From the NCBI GenBank assembly GCA_029780415.1, contig JAKOYN010000014.1:1-12749 (forward strand): DNA of 12,749 bases, given 5' to 3'. The position numbers were made by a program, and so were the translations under genes. Of the stretch, positions 1 to 7,246 are shown one piece after another; within the stretch, counting starts at the first letter, position 1, and every line of letters starts with the position of its first letter. Origin of the DNA: RXIX01 sp003989075. GTDB taxonomy: Bacteria; Pseudomonadota; Gammaproteobacteria; Competibacterales; Competibacteraceae. The notes beneath the pieces were generated by a model that did no database searches, was not told the origin of the DNA, and saw nothing but the letters and a program-made list of their open reading frames with translations.

Positions 1-14
1 GGGTTAGTGACTCA

Positions 15-2333
15 ATGATTTATGAGTCAGTTGATGTACATGAGGGGGATCTTGTTCTTGTTTGGGCGTCGCAGGGCATAATATCGATCATGCCTATGAA
101 CGGAAAGGCTCTTGAACAGGTGCATGGTTTAATACAGGATATTTTATCTGAAAAAAAGACTCCGATTGATCTCGAAAAATGGCTGACCACTGACCTGTTA
201 AGGCTTGATATACAGGATAAGAATGATCGAGGCTTATCCGATATTCTTGGCTTGATACTGGCCGAAGCGCTATGGGATAAAAGAATTCGTGCTGCCTTGC
301 GTAAGGAATTGATTGACATCGTACAGCGTATCCACGCTGGAACATGTGTGGATGGCACCCTAATTAGGGTTTCACCTCAAGTCACTGCATACATAAGAAC
401 ATTTTTACGAAAAATAGAGGAGAATGATTTTATAGAATTTGAAAGTATTTTGTCAGAGGTTGAGCATAATATATCCAGGATAAAGGTGTTATGGAGAGCA
501 CTGAATGTTGTTCAGCTTGTTGAGCAGCTCTTGGTTCAGGTCAGAGCTTTGGCAAATAGCCTAAATGTGTTCGACGAGCGATTAAAGGCTTTTGAAAACA
601 GGGTTGATAGGTTACGTCGTCATCCACGTATAGCCTTGCTCAGAGCATCAATACTTCATGAAGCCGAGATTCTCTCAGGAAAGATATTGGGCGAAGCTGA
701 TTTACCACTCATACAAAAAACCTTGCGCCGTCTCGGCCATGCGAAGAACAGTGGTGCACTGAAAAAGGTTTTGCTGGTATGCACCGCTAATGTGGATCGT
801 AGCCCGATGGCTGAATTTCTGTTAAGGAAGATGTTCCGTGATGAAAACGTGTGGGGTATGGAAGTCATTTCACGGGGTGTGGCGGCCTCTGAAAATTGCC
901 CTATGTCTGCAACGGGTCAGGCTCTGCTGATGCTGCAAGATCAGATAAATGCTAATACGCATCGCAGCAGAAAACTTGCAGAAACTGATATCAAAGGGGC
1001 TGATATCATTCTGGCAATGGAGTGCTTTCATGTGCAGTTCCTGAAGGAAAAATATCCTCATGCTGCAGACAGGATTTTTCTGCTCAGTGAATATGCAAAT
1101 ATGCGCGAACTTGGTGATATCAAGGATCCTGCAGGCCAGCCGGAAGATGCCTATTACAGGATGAAGCGTGAATTGCAGATGTCCTTGATTGGTGCTTTAA
1201 AGCATATGAGAGATAATGGCCTGTTGGCCAAGGCGATGATTGCGCATTTGCGGATTAAGGCTGATGAACTGGCAGGAGCAAAAAGGAAACGAGTTGCTGA
1301 ATCCAGGGTTATTGCCATATCCATGGAGAATATTGGTGCTGATTCTGTTGAACTGGTAGGTGGAAAGGGTGCTAATCTTGGGGAAATCGCGCAACTCGTT
1401 AAACATCTTGGCGCTCAGGTTCCAACAGCATTCATGGTGACAACCTTTGCTTTCCAGAAGTTCCTTGAGGAGAACAGTATACTGGATGAATTTACGCAGT
1501 TAACGGCAGCGATCGATAATGCTCTTGTGACGGAAAATTTTTCGGATGAGGTTCATCAGAATCAGATTTTGGTATTATCCGATAAAATCCGGAAATTGAT
1601 CAGCCATGGTCAACTGGATGTTGCCGCAGGTGTCGGGCGTGCAATTATGGAAGCGCTTGATTCTCATGGTTTTAGGGATGCGCTTTTAAGTGTCAGGTCT
1701 TCAGGTCTCCAGGAGGATACCGAGGAGGCGACATTTGCGGGAGCGGCAGAGACTTATCTATATGTGAATCCGGCTAAATTGCTGGAATGGATTAAGAAAG
1801 TCTGGATGTCATTTTGGCTTATCAGGGGAATTCTATACCGCAAAAGCAGACTGGTTCAGCAGGGACCAGTTAAGCCGGCGATTATCGTGCAGAAGATGTT
1901 TGATTCGCAGGTTTCTGGGGTCATGTTTACAACGGATCCGGTCAGCGGCAGGGATGTACTTGTCATCGAGGCTGGCTATGGACTTGGAGAAGGGGTTGTT
2001 TCGGGATTGGTTGATGTTGATCGCTATTATGTGAATAAATTTGATGGTTCATTGATCAATCTTCATATCGGTAACAAGGCATTCAAGGTTACACGGCATC
2101 CCTCTGGAACAGGAACATCCATAGAAGCCGTTGATAGTCATCTGCGCAATATCCCCTGCTTGAGCAAGGAAAATATCAGGATTCAAACGAGGATAGCAAT
2201 GGCGCTGGAACAACACTATGCCCTTTCCCAGGATATTGAATTTGGTATTGCGGATGGCAAGATCAGTATTTTACAGACCCGACCGATTGCAATGCGTGTA
2301 TCGTATTCCAACCCTCTAACGGGGTCACGCTGA
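15..2333 (+). CDS. Fusion protein: helical N-terminus, LMW protein tyrosine phosphatase, and ATP-binding domain of PEP synthase/PPDK
   Basis: A 772-residue frame with three parts. Residues 1-250 are mostly helical, perhaps coiled-coil around 160-210, and not recognised. Residues about 252-400 are a complete LMW-PTP domain: the P-loop CTANVDRS has nucleophile Cys256 and Arg262, and the general-acid loop DPAGQP starts at Asp371. Residues about 437-765 match the ATP-grasp N-terminal domain of PEP synthase/pyruvate phosphate dikinase: GGKGANLGE (Lys451), SVRSSG (Arg561), FTTDPVSG, GYGLGEGVVSG, DIEFG (Glu742) and ILQTRP (Gln754, Arg756). The frame stops right after this, with no swivelling phosphohistidine domain and no PEP/pyruvate barrel. 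Both visible catalytic sites look intact. No Shine-Dalgarno precedes ATG15 and no in-frame stop lies upstream, so the true start may be outside the window. The gene is A+T-richer than everything downstream, suggesting transfer. A phosphate-transfer or signalling role is inference; the substrate is unknown. Domain calls are firm, intactness at both ends is not. Confidence 0.85.
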   Translation: MIYESVDVHEGDLVLVWASQGIISIMPMNGKALEQVHGLIQDILSEKKTPIDLEKWLTTDLLRLDIQDKNDRGLSDILGLILAEALWDKRIRAALRKELIDIVQRIHAGTCVDGTLIRVSPQVTAYIRTFLRKIEENDFIEFESILSEVEHNISRIKVLWRALNVVQLVEQLLVQVRALANSLNVFDERLKAFENRVDRLRRHPRIALLRASILHEAEILSGKILGEADLPLIQKTLRRLGHAKNSGALKKVLLVCTANVDRSPMAEFLLRKMFRDENVWGMEVISRGVAASENCPMSATGQALLMLQDQINANTHRSRKLAETDIKGADIILAMECFHVQFLKEKYPHAADRIFLLSEYANMRELGDIKDPAGQPEDAYYRMKRELQMSLIGALKHMRDNGLLAKAMIAHLRIKADELAGAKRKRVAESRVIAISMENIGADSVELVGGKGANLGEIAQLVKHLGAQVPTAFMVTTFAFQKFLEENSILDEFTQLTAAIDNALVTENFSDEVHQNQILVLSDKIRKLISHGQLDVAAGVGRAIMEALDSHGFRDALLSVRSSGLQEDTEEATFAGAAETYLYVNPAKLLEWIKKVWMSFWLIRGILYRKSRLVQQGPVKPAIIVQKMFDSQVSGVMFTTDPVSGRDVLVIEAGYGLGEGVVSGLVDVDRYYVNKFDGSLINLHIGNKAFKVTRHPSGTGTSIEAVDSHLRNIPCLSKENIRIQTRIAMALEQHYALSQDIEFGIADGKISILQTRPIAMRVSYSNPLTGSR

Positions 2334-2360
2334 GCAGGAGTGTGCTGCGATTCGGACAAT

Positions 2361-3068
2361 TTATTCCGGACGCGGCATATAGCCGTAGCGGCGTGCCAGC
2401 CGGTGCGGGTCAGCACCGAGAAAATAGGCCAGACGCAACCACCACATGAGCAGGATAGTGCGCAGCACGCCATGCTGCTCCCAGCGTCGTCCTGAAGTCA
2501 GTACCTGCGCTCTCAGGCAGGCCGGTGGCGAGTGGCGCTTGAGTCGTCGCGACAAGGCAATGTCTTCCATCAGCGGCAGTTCAGGAAAGCCGCCGAACTG
2601 CTCGAAAACCGCCCGCCGCACGAATAGCGCCTGATCGCCGGTGGCGATGCCGGTCAGCCGCGAACGCTGATTCATTGCCCAGGCCACCACCGGCAGCAGC
2701 GGATGCTGGCCGCTGATGCGCACATCAAAGCGCCCCCAGGCATTACCACCCGCCAGCGCGACCTTGATATGTGCAGCGGCATCCGGTGGCAGCGAGGTAT
2801 CAGCGTGCAGAAAGAGCAGGGTTGCGCCCCGCGCATGCGCTGCGCCAATGTTCATCTGAGTTGCCCGGCCCCGCGGCGCACTCAGCACTGTATCGGCCAG
2901 CGGTCGTGCCAGTGCCATGGTCGCGTCGGTGCTGCCGCCATCGACCACCAGCAGTTCGACGCCCGCAGCCCGCAGCGGCGCGAGCATCGCCAGATGCGCG
3001 GTAATCCCGGCGGCCTCATTCAGCACCGGCACGATAATCGACAGTTCCGGGCTCTTCCTGGGCGTCAT
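2361..3068 (-). CDS. Family 2 glycosyltransferase, TIGR04283 type (rSAM/selenodomain-associated transferase 2; 'arsenosugar biosynthesis' glycosyltransferase)
   Basis: A 235-residue GT-A fold transferase. Visible motifs: the nucleotide-binding start SIIVPVLNEA (residues 10-19), VVDGGSTDAT (41-50), the metal/sugar-nucleotide loop FLHADTSLP (86-94, Asp90) and the acidic PLMEDIALSRRLKR near 167. FLHADTxLP with the early GRATQMN (67-73) is characteristic of the TIGR04283 branch rather than of general GT2 enzymes. Length is normal and there is no signal peptide; a hydrophobic stretch near the C-terminus (LLMWWLRLAYFLGAD) may touch the membrane. In many genomes this family sits beside a TIGR04282/DUF2064 partner transferase; none is here, and the gene's 3' side abuts the compositionally foreign block. 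'Arsenosugar' is a family name and not proof of substrate. The start at 3068 has only a weak GGATAA-like ribosome site. Confidence 0.88.
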   Translation of the reverse strand: MTPRKSPELSIIVPVLNEAAGITAHLAMLAPLRAAGVELLVVDGGSTDATMALARPLADTVLSAPRGRATQMNIGAAHARGATLLFLHADTSLPPDAAAHIKVALAGGNAWGRFDVRISGQHPLLPVVAWAMNQRSRLTGIATGDQALFVRRAVFEQFGGFPELPLMEDIALSRRLKRHSPPACLRAQVLTSGRRWEQHGVLRTILLMWWLRLAYFLGADPHRLARRYGYMPRPE

Positions 3069-3196
3069 GTTTCATTATCCGGCATGCAATATGCTTGATT
3101 TACCGAGGCAGTTGCCAGCCTGGTGACTGTAGACTCTGTCCGGACTCGGTCGGTGGCGGGCAGAGCGTGAGCGAGCTGACCGTGCGAGGTGTCGCC

Positions 3197-3421
3197 ATGC
3201 CACTGCAGATTAGCATCGACAAGACCCTGGTCTGGGATCGCCAGCAGACGCAGATGGTGATCCGGCACAAGGTGCTGGTGTGCCTGCGCGGTACCCAGGG
3301 CCATGTGTATGCTCAAGCCGGGCCACTCTATGTGCAAACCGCACAGGAAACCGTTGAGGCTGTGCATTTGTTGCGGGCGCGATTGTTGCGGGCCTTGCCG
3401 GGGCATACTAAACCGGGCTAG
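3197..3421 (+). CDS. Small protein of unknown function, 74 aa
   Basis: ATG3197 is preceded by GAGGT six bases upstream, a good ribosome site that decides this start over the in-frame ATG at 3095, which lacks one. Third positions are mostly G/C like neighbouring real genes. The product begins MPLQISIDKTLVWD, is basic and soluble, has no signal peptide or membrane segment, and ends with a Leu/Arg-rich helix (VHLLRARLLRAL). I do not recognise the family. It is divergent from the glycosyltransferase, with 128 bases between starts for promoters, and convergent with the DedA gene: the tetranucleotide CTAG at 3418-3421 supplies the TAG stop for both strands. Confidence 0.6.
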   Translation: MPLQISIDKTLVWDRQQTQMVIRHKVLVCLRGTQGHVYAQAGPLYVQTAQETVEAVHLLRARLLRALPGHTKPG

Positions 3422-4008
3422 CGTCGGGTGCGCCATAATGCCGCTGCAGCCAGCGCCATTGCCATTAGCGTCAGCCCAGCCACCCAGGGATTGCACTGGC
3501 GCAGGATCGCTAGAAACGCATGCAGATGCGTATCGACGGTGTAGACGCCCAGGCTCCAGACACTGGCCCAGAGCAGCGCGCCCAGCGCGTTATACAGACT
3601 GAAGCGCCACCCGGGCATTTCAAGAATCCCGGCGGTGATGCCGTTGAGTTGGCGCGGCCCATCAAAGAAGCGGGCCACAACCAGCAGTCCGCCTCCATAG
3701 CGGCTGAAGCCGCGTTCGAGGCTTTGCAGCAGCGTCTCGCTGAGGCGCAGCCTCTGCAGCAGTGCCCGGCCACCCCAGCGCCCGAGCAGATAGCCGAGGC
3801 TGTTGCCGATCAGCGCCGCCAGAAATCCGGTAAGCAGCACCAGTTCGATGTGCAACCCGCCCTGGCTGGCGGCGGTCACGGCACCGGCGATCAACAGGGT
3901 CTGCCCCGGCGCAGGAATGCCGAAGCCCTCCACCGCCACCGCGACGAATACGGCGCCATAGCCATACTGGGCCAGCCACGGTTCAACGCGACTGATCGCC
4001 TGTTGCAT
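3418..4008 (-). CDS. DedA family (VTT/SNARE-associated domain) integral membrane protein
   Basis: A 196-residue inner-membrane protein of the DedA superfamily, whose members act in phospholipid or undecaprenyl-phosphate translocation and envelope homeostasis. Signature features: Glu27 with GIPAPG (30-35) in the first re-entrant region, GNSLGYLLGR (68-77), the ARFFDGPRQLNGITAG block (112-127, with Arg113 and Arg119), and a following NALGALLWAS segment. Several hydrophobic segments follow, ending in a short basic tail. Length is typical. The ATG at 4008 has only AGGA one base upstream, a poor site, but it lies 15 bases after the stop of a 35-codon frame in the same reading frame, so translational coupling is possible. 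It converges with the 74-aa gene, sharing stop bases. The exact lipid substrate cannot be read from sequence. Confidence 0.9.
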   Translation of the reverse strand: MQQAISRVEPWLAQYGYGAVFVAVAVEGFGIPAPGQTLLIAGAVTAASQGGLHIELVLLTGFLAALIGNSLGYLLGRWGGRALLQRLRLSETLLQSLERGFSRYGGGLLVVARFFDGPRQLNGITAGILEMPGWRFSLYNALGALLWASVWSLGVYTVDTHLHAFLAILRQCNPWVAGLTLMAMALAAAALWRTRR

Positions 4009-4023
4009 ATCCTGCAGCAGGCG

Positions 4024-4131
4024 CTATGTCAGTTCCGGCGCTGCCAGCGTTGCAGCCCAGACCGGCAATGCGATACCGGCCAGCAGTCCCACCCGTAACA
4101 AAATTGTCAGTCCGCGCACCCGCTTCGGCAT
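4024..4131 (-). CDS. Possible 35-aa leader or small secreted/membrane peptide upstream of DedA
   Basis: ATG4131 is preceded by the purine-rich GGGAAGA. The frame begins MPKRVRGLTILLRVG and reads like a classical signal peptide: basic N-terminus, hydrophobic core, then PVWA followed by AT as a possible cleavage site, and only about nine more residues before TAG. It is in the same frame as DedA; only that TAG and five codons separate them. It could be a real leader or small membrane peptide coupled to DedA, the 5' part of a longer DedA gene interrupted by a nonsense mutation, or chance. Codon use is compatible with coding. Confidence 0.35.
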   Translation of the reverse strand: MPKRVRGLTILLRVGLLAGIALPVWAATLAAPELT

Positions 4132-4208
4132 AATCTTCCCGCTATCATATGCAATACCACAGCATTACTCCGCGCATCGTCGCGCATCGCACCACCGGAC
4201 TTCCCGCC

Positions 4209-5651
4209 ATGCTACTACACGATGTTTGGTGGTTGATCGCCACTGTTGCCGCCATGGCCCATATCTTGGGCATGCTGTCCGCGATTCATGCCATCGCTCA
4301 GGTCAGGACGCCACAGGGCGCCATCGCCTGGGCGATTTCCCTGGCCAGCTTTCCCTATCTGGCGTTGCCGCTGTACTGGATTTTTGGCCGCAACCGCTTT
4401 CATGGCTATGTCGAGGTGTTGCGCCATGCCAGCCTGCAGCAGGCGGCCCAGGTCTGGCTGCCGCCCTTGCTGGCACAGTTGCGCGCCCTGCCGGCAGCCC
4501 TGCCCCGTGTATACGCTATCGAACTGACGCCGCTGGCCCGCCTGGCGCGAACTCCGTTCACCCGCGGCAATGCCCTGGACCTGCTGGTGGATGGCGAGGC
4601 GACATTTGCGGCCATTTTTGCGGCGCTGGAAACTGCCGAACGCTACATTCTAGTGCAGTTCTTCATCATCAAGGCTGATGGCTTGGGCGATGCATTGCGC
4701 GACCGGTTGCTGCGCAAGGCTGCGGCCGGAGTCGCTGTACATGTGCTGTATGACGAAGTTGGCAGCCACGCCCTGCCGCGCGCCTATCTTGAATCGTTAC
4801 AGGCGGCGGGCGTCAAGGTCTCGGCATTTCGTACCACCCAGGGCTGGCGCAACCGCTTTCAGCTCAATTTCCGTAATCATCGTAAGATCGTGGTCGTTGA
4901 CGGGCGCACGGCGTTTGTCGGTGGCCTCAATGTCGGCGACGAGTATGTCGGGCGCGGTCCGCTGGGCCACTGGCGCGATACCCATGTGCGGGTTGTCGGG
5001 CCGGCGGTGCAGGCTCTGCAACTGGTTTTTGTCGAGGATTGGTACTGGGCGACGCGGCTTGTGCCGGTGCTGGATTGGCAGTTACAGCCAGCGGCAGCGG
5101 GCGATCAGGCGGTGCTGGTGTTGCCTACCGGACCAGCCGATGCGCTTGATGCCTGCTCGATGTTTTTCCATCAGGCCATCAATATGGCGCAGCAGCGGCT
5201 GTGGATTGCCAGCCCCTATTTTGTGCCGGATGCGCCGGTGTTTGAAGCCCTGCAACTGGCAGCTCTGCGTGGGGTGGATGTGCGTATCCTGCTGCCGGCC
5301 CGCCCCGATCATTATCTGGTTTATCTGGCCTCGTTCTCGTTTCTCGATGCGGCGGACCGGGCCGGCATCCAGGTTTATCGCTACCAGTCCGGTTTTACAC
5401 ATCAGAAAGTGGTCCTGATCGACGATACGGTTGCTGCGGTTGGTACCGCCAATCTGGATAACCGGTCGCTGCGGCTCAATTTCGAGGTCATGGCGGTGGT
5501 GGCGGATAGTGGCTTTGCCCAACAGGTAGCGAGGATGCTGGAAATGGATCTGCAGCACAGTCGGCGCACCAGTGCCGCTGATCTGCGCGCCCGTGGTCCG
5601 GCCTTTCGCTGGGCGGTGCGGGCGGCGCGGCTGTTCGACCCGATCCTGTGA
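4209..5651 (+). CDS. cls: Cardiolipin synthase, ClsA type (phospholipase D superfamily)
   Basis: Condenses two phosphatidylglycerol molecules into cardiolipin plus glycerol at the inner membrane. Starting at ATG4209 the protein has 480 residues, close to E. coli ClsA. Two N-terminal membrane segments (residues about 5-28 and 36-58, ending WIFGRNRF) precede two PLD domains. The HKD motifs are intact: His224/Lys226/Asp231 in HRKIVVVDG and His398/Lys400/Asp405 in HQKVVLIDD, each followed by the expected GGLN or GTANLDNRS. An in-frame ATG at 4149 would add 20 polar residues, unusual for the family, and would leave only 17 bases to the divergent small frame, so 4209 is preferred; neither start has a clear ribosome site. 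It is divergent from the DedA side, and both products affect membrane lipids. Confidence 0.94.
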   Translation: MLLHDVWWLIATVAAMAHILGMLSAIHAIAQVRTPQGAIAWAISLASFPYLALPLYWIFGRNRFHGYVEVLRHASLQQAAQVWLPPLLAQLRALPAALPRVYAIELTPLARLARTPFTRGNALDLLVDGEATFAAIFAALETAERYILVQFFIIKADGLGDALRDRLLRKAAAGVAVHVLYDEVGSHALPRAYLESLQAAGVKVSAFRTTQGWRNRFQLNFRNHRKIVVVDGRTAFVGGLNVGDEYVGRGPLGHWRDTHVRVVGPAVQALQLVFVEDWYWATRLVPVLDWQLQPAAAGDQAVLVLPTGPADALDACSMFFHQAINMAQQRLWIASPYFVPDAPVFEALQLAALRGVDVRILLPARPDHYLVYLASFSFLDAADRAGIQVYRYQSGFTHQKVVLIDDTVAAVGTANLDNRSLRLNFEVMAVVADSGFAQQVARMLEMDLQHSRRTSAADLRARGPAFRWAVRAARLFDPIL

Positions 5652-5715
5652 GAGGGGATCAGCGGTCCTGCCCATCCGGGCTGAATGTTGTGAACTTTTA
5701 AAGTATGGAGTTGTG

Positions 5716-6042
5716 ATGAGGAATCGAAACAAGCAAAGCGGGTGCGGCCGTATCGTGATGGGCCTGGCGGGGCTGGGGCTATTGCTGGGCGGCTGCACGA
5801 CGACCGGCATGTCCGATCCGGTATTCAGCCAGTGGCTGGCGCAGGCTGAGGCATACTGCGTACCGCTTTACGGCGCCTTGCCGCTGGCGACGGCCGAACA
5901 GCGTACCCAGTTCGAAGCTCTCAGCTACCAGACCTATTACCGGAATGTGCTGGTGGAAGTGTACGCCGATCGCCTGCGGATTCTGTATCCCAACAATCGC
6001 CTAACCATTGACTGCCTGGCCAATGCGTTCCCAGGGCAGTAG
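5716..6042 (+). CDS. Small predicted outer-membrane lipoprotein, 108 aa
   Basis: ATG5716 follows GGAG by about six bases, which fixes the start inside a longer open frame beginning at 5572. A basic N-terminus (MRNRNKQSG) is followed by a hydrophobic stretch and the lipobox LLLGGC with lipidated Cys27; Thr at +2 predicts outer-membrane sorting. The mature part is about 80 residues, Tyr-rich (for example YQTYYRNVLVEVYADR), with two further cysteines near residues 46 and 100 that could form a disulfide. I recognise no family. It lies 64 bases after cls on the same strand and could be co-transcribed with it. Confidence 0.78.
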   Translation: MRNRNKQSGCGRIVMGLAGLGLLLGGCTTTGMSDPVFSQWLAQAEAYCVPLYGALPLATAEQRTQFEALSYQTYYRNVLVEVYADRLRILYPNNRLTIDCLANAFPGQ

Positions 6043-6057
6043 GGGTGGTTTAAGTCG

Positions 6058-6086
6058 CTCTGCGTCAATAATCATTAAGCGCAGAG
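6058..6086. repeat. Inverted repeat after the small lipoprotein gene
   Basis: CTCTGCG at 6058-6064 and CGCAGAG at 6080-6086 form a perfect 7-base stem around a 15-base A+T-rich loop; one more G-T pair can close inside. No T-run follows on either strand, so a classic intrinsic terminator is not supported. A transcript 3'-end hairpin or regulator site is possible. Confidence 0.5.
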
Positions 6087-6104
6087 GACTACACTGAGAG
6101 TGGT

Positions 6105-6118
6105 GCCCGGGCCCGGGC
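6105..6118. repeat. 14-base GC palindrome upstream of the DUF1269 gene
   Basis: GCCCGGGCCCGGGC is perfectly self-complementary and consists entirely of G and C. It lies 39 bases before the chosen start of the DUF1269 gene, in its 5' region. It may be an operator or an mRNA structure; no function is shown. Confidence 0.5.
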
Positions 6119-6157
6119 TGCATGTTTCTGTCCTGATCAAAACGGAGAATGAATGTG

Positions 6158-6679
6158 ATGAGTAAGAATACCTTCGTGGCCGTCGCCTACGACGATATGT
6201 ACACCGCCCAGGAGGTGCGCCTGCGCCTGCTGCGTCTGCAGAAAGAGTATCTGATTGACCTGGAGGATGCGGTAGCTGCGGTGCGCGATCAGAAAGGCAA
6301 GGTCAAGCTGCATCAGATTCACGATATGACCGCTGCCGGGGCGATTTCCGGCAGCTTCTGGGGTCTGCTGATCGGGTTGATTTTCATGAATCCGCTGCTC
6401 GGACTGGCGGCCGGTGCTGCCGGGGGTGCTATCAGCGGTGCTCTGACCGACATCGGCATTGACGATGATTTCATGAAAAAACTGGCGTCCGAGCTTAAGC
6501 CGGGCAGTTCGGTGCTGTTCGTCCTGGTCAAGCACTTCACGCCGGACAAGGTGCTGGCCGAACTGGAGGGTACCGGCGGACGGTTGCTGAAAACATCTCT
6601 GTCCCATGAGGATGAAGCAGCGCTGCAGGCGGTGCTGGATACAGTCAAGCCCGCCGCGACCACAGCGGATGCCGGCTGA
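6158..6679 (+). CDS. DUF1269 family membrane protein
   Basis: A 173-residue protein from ATG6158. The DUF1269 pattern is clear: an N-terminal region (TFVAVAYDDMYTAQEVRLRL) followed by LIDLEDAVAAVRDQKGK, LHQIHDMTAAGAISGSFWG, then a Gly/Ala-rich hydrophobic segment (residues about 59-96) with glycine-zipper spacing, and a soluble C-terminal half including LKPGSSVLFVLV. Family function is not established; members are often thought to be stress-linked membrane proteins. The start is decided by GGAG at 6144-6147: ATG6149 is only one base away, ATG6158 is ten bases away, and GTG6155 is also possible. It converges with the SYLF-like lipoprotein gene, with six bases between stops and no terminator between them. 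Confidence 0.87.
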   Translation: MSKNTFVAVAYDDMYTAQEVRLRLLRLQKEYLIDLEDAVAAVRDQKGKVKLHQIHDMTAAGAISGSFWGLLIGLIFMNPLLGLAAGAAGGAISGALTDIGIDDDFMKKLASELKPGSSVLFVLVKHFTPDKVLAELEGTGGRLLKTSLSHEDEAALQAVLDTVKPAATTADAG

Positions 6680-6685
6680 GTACCG

Positions 6686-7246
6686 TCAGTTCAGGTCGGG
6701 GTTGCGGAAATAGCGGGCGCCCCATTCAGCCTGCACCGTAACCCCTTTTTCTGTAAGCCGGTAGACCTTGATGGTGGGGTCCCGCGACACATCGGTCGGG
6801 GAGCCCGAAGCGACGAACTGGCGCAGTCGGGCTGGATCATTGAACACCAGCACCTGCCAATAGGGCCGTATCGCGGTGCCAGGACTGATGTTGGTCAAGG
6901 CCAGTTGCATATACACGGACTGACCGCCGGCCCGGTCGAGAATCACGCCCCGGCCATGGACATCGGCAAGCACCGCATTGAGGCCATTGATCTCGAACAC
7001 GCCGTAGCCGGCTGCCTGTTCGATTTCGGCACGGGCCTGGGGCCTGAGGCTGTAGAGCTGGCGCAGGGTGCGGGCGCGCATCTTCAAAATGCCCTGCTGC
7101 TGTTCGTGGCGGGCTTTGTCGCTGAGTGCTCCGGAAGGGGTCGGAGCGACAACAGGCTTCGGTGGCGGCGGTGCGCTGGCACAACCCGCCAATCCGGTCG
7201 TCAGCAGCAGACCCAGTGCTGCCCCGCGCAGAGTGAATTCAGTCAT
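6686..7246 (-). CDS. Predicted lipoprotein with distant resemblance to SYLF/YSC84-type domains
   Basis: A 186-residue protein with a type II signal: hydrophobic GAALGLLLTTG and lipobox LAGC, lipidated Cys22, Ala at +2, predicting outer-membrane anchoring. A Pro-rich linker (about 26-38) precedes a folded part. The stretch QLYSLRPQARAEIEQAAGYGVFEIN, followed by a glycine-containing ADVHGRGVILD and an IKVYRLTEKGVTVQAEWG end, recalls the start of SYLF lipid-binding domains (LY...PxA...AxGYxVF), but the similarity is remote and from memory. Its ATG overlaps the stop of the preceding 65-codon gene by 8 bases (ATGACTGA), so the two are almost certainly translationally coupled. Confidence 0.75.
   Translation of the reverse strand: MTEFTLRGAALGLLLTTGLAGCASAPPPPKPVVAPTPSGALSDKARHEQQQGILKMRARTLRQLYSLRPQARAEIEQAAGYGVFEINGLNAVLADVHGRGVILDRAGGQSVYMQLALTNISPGTAIRPYWQVLVFNDPARLRQFVASGSPTDVSRDPTIKVYRLTEKGVTVQAEWGARYFRNPDLN

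Noticed and set aside
3065..3496. 143-codon minus-strand frame between the glycosyltransferase and DedA
   Set aside because: Overlaps the better supported 74-aa gene and the end of DedA; no ribosome site and unlikely composition.
5082..5810. 242-codon minus-strand frame opposite cls
   Set aside because: Antisense to the second PLD domain with intact HKD motifs; no ribosome site and an unnatural composition.
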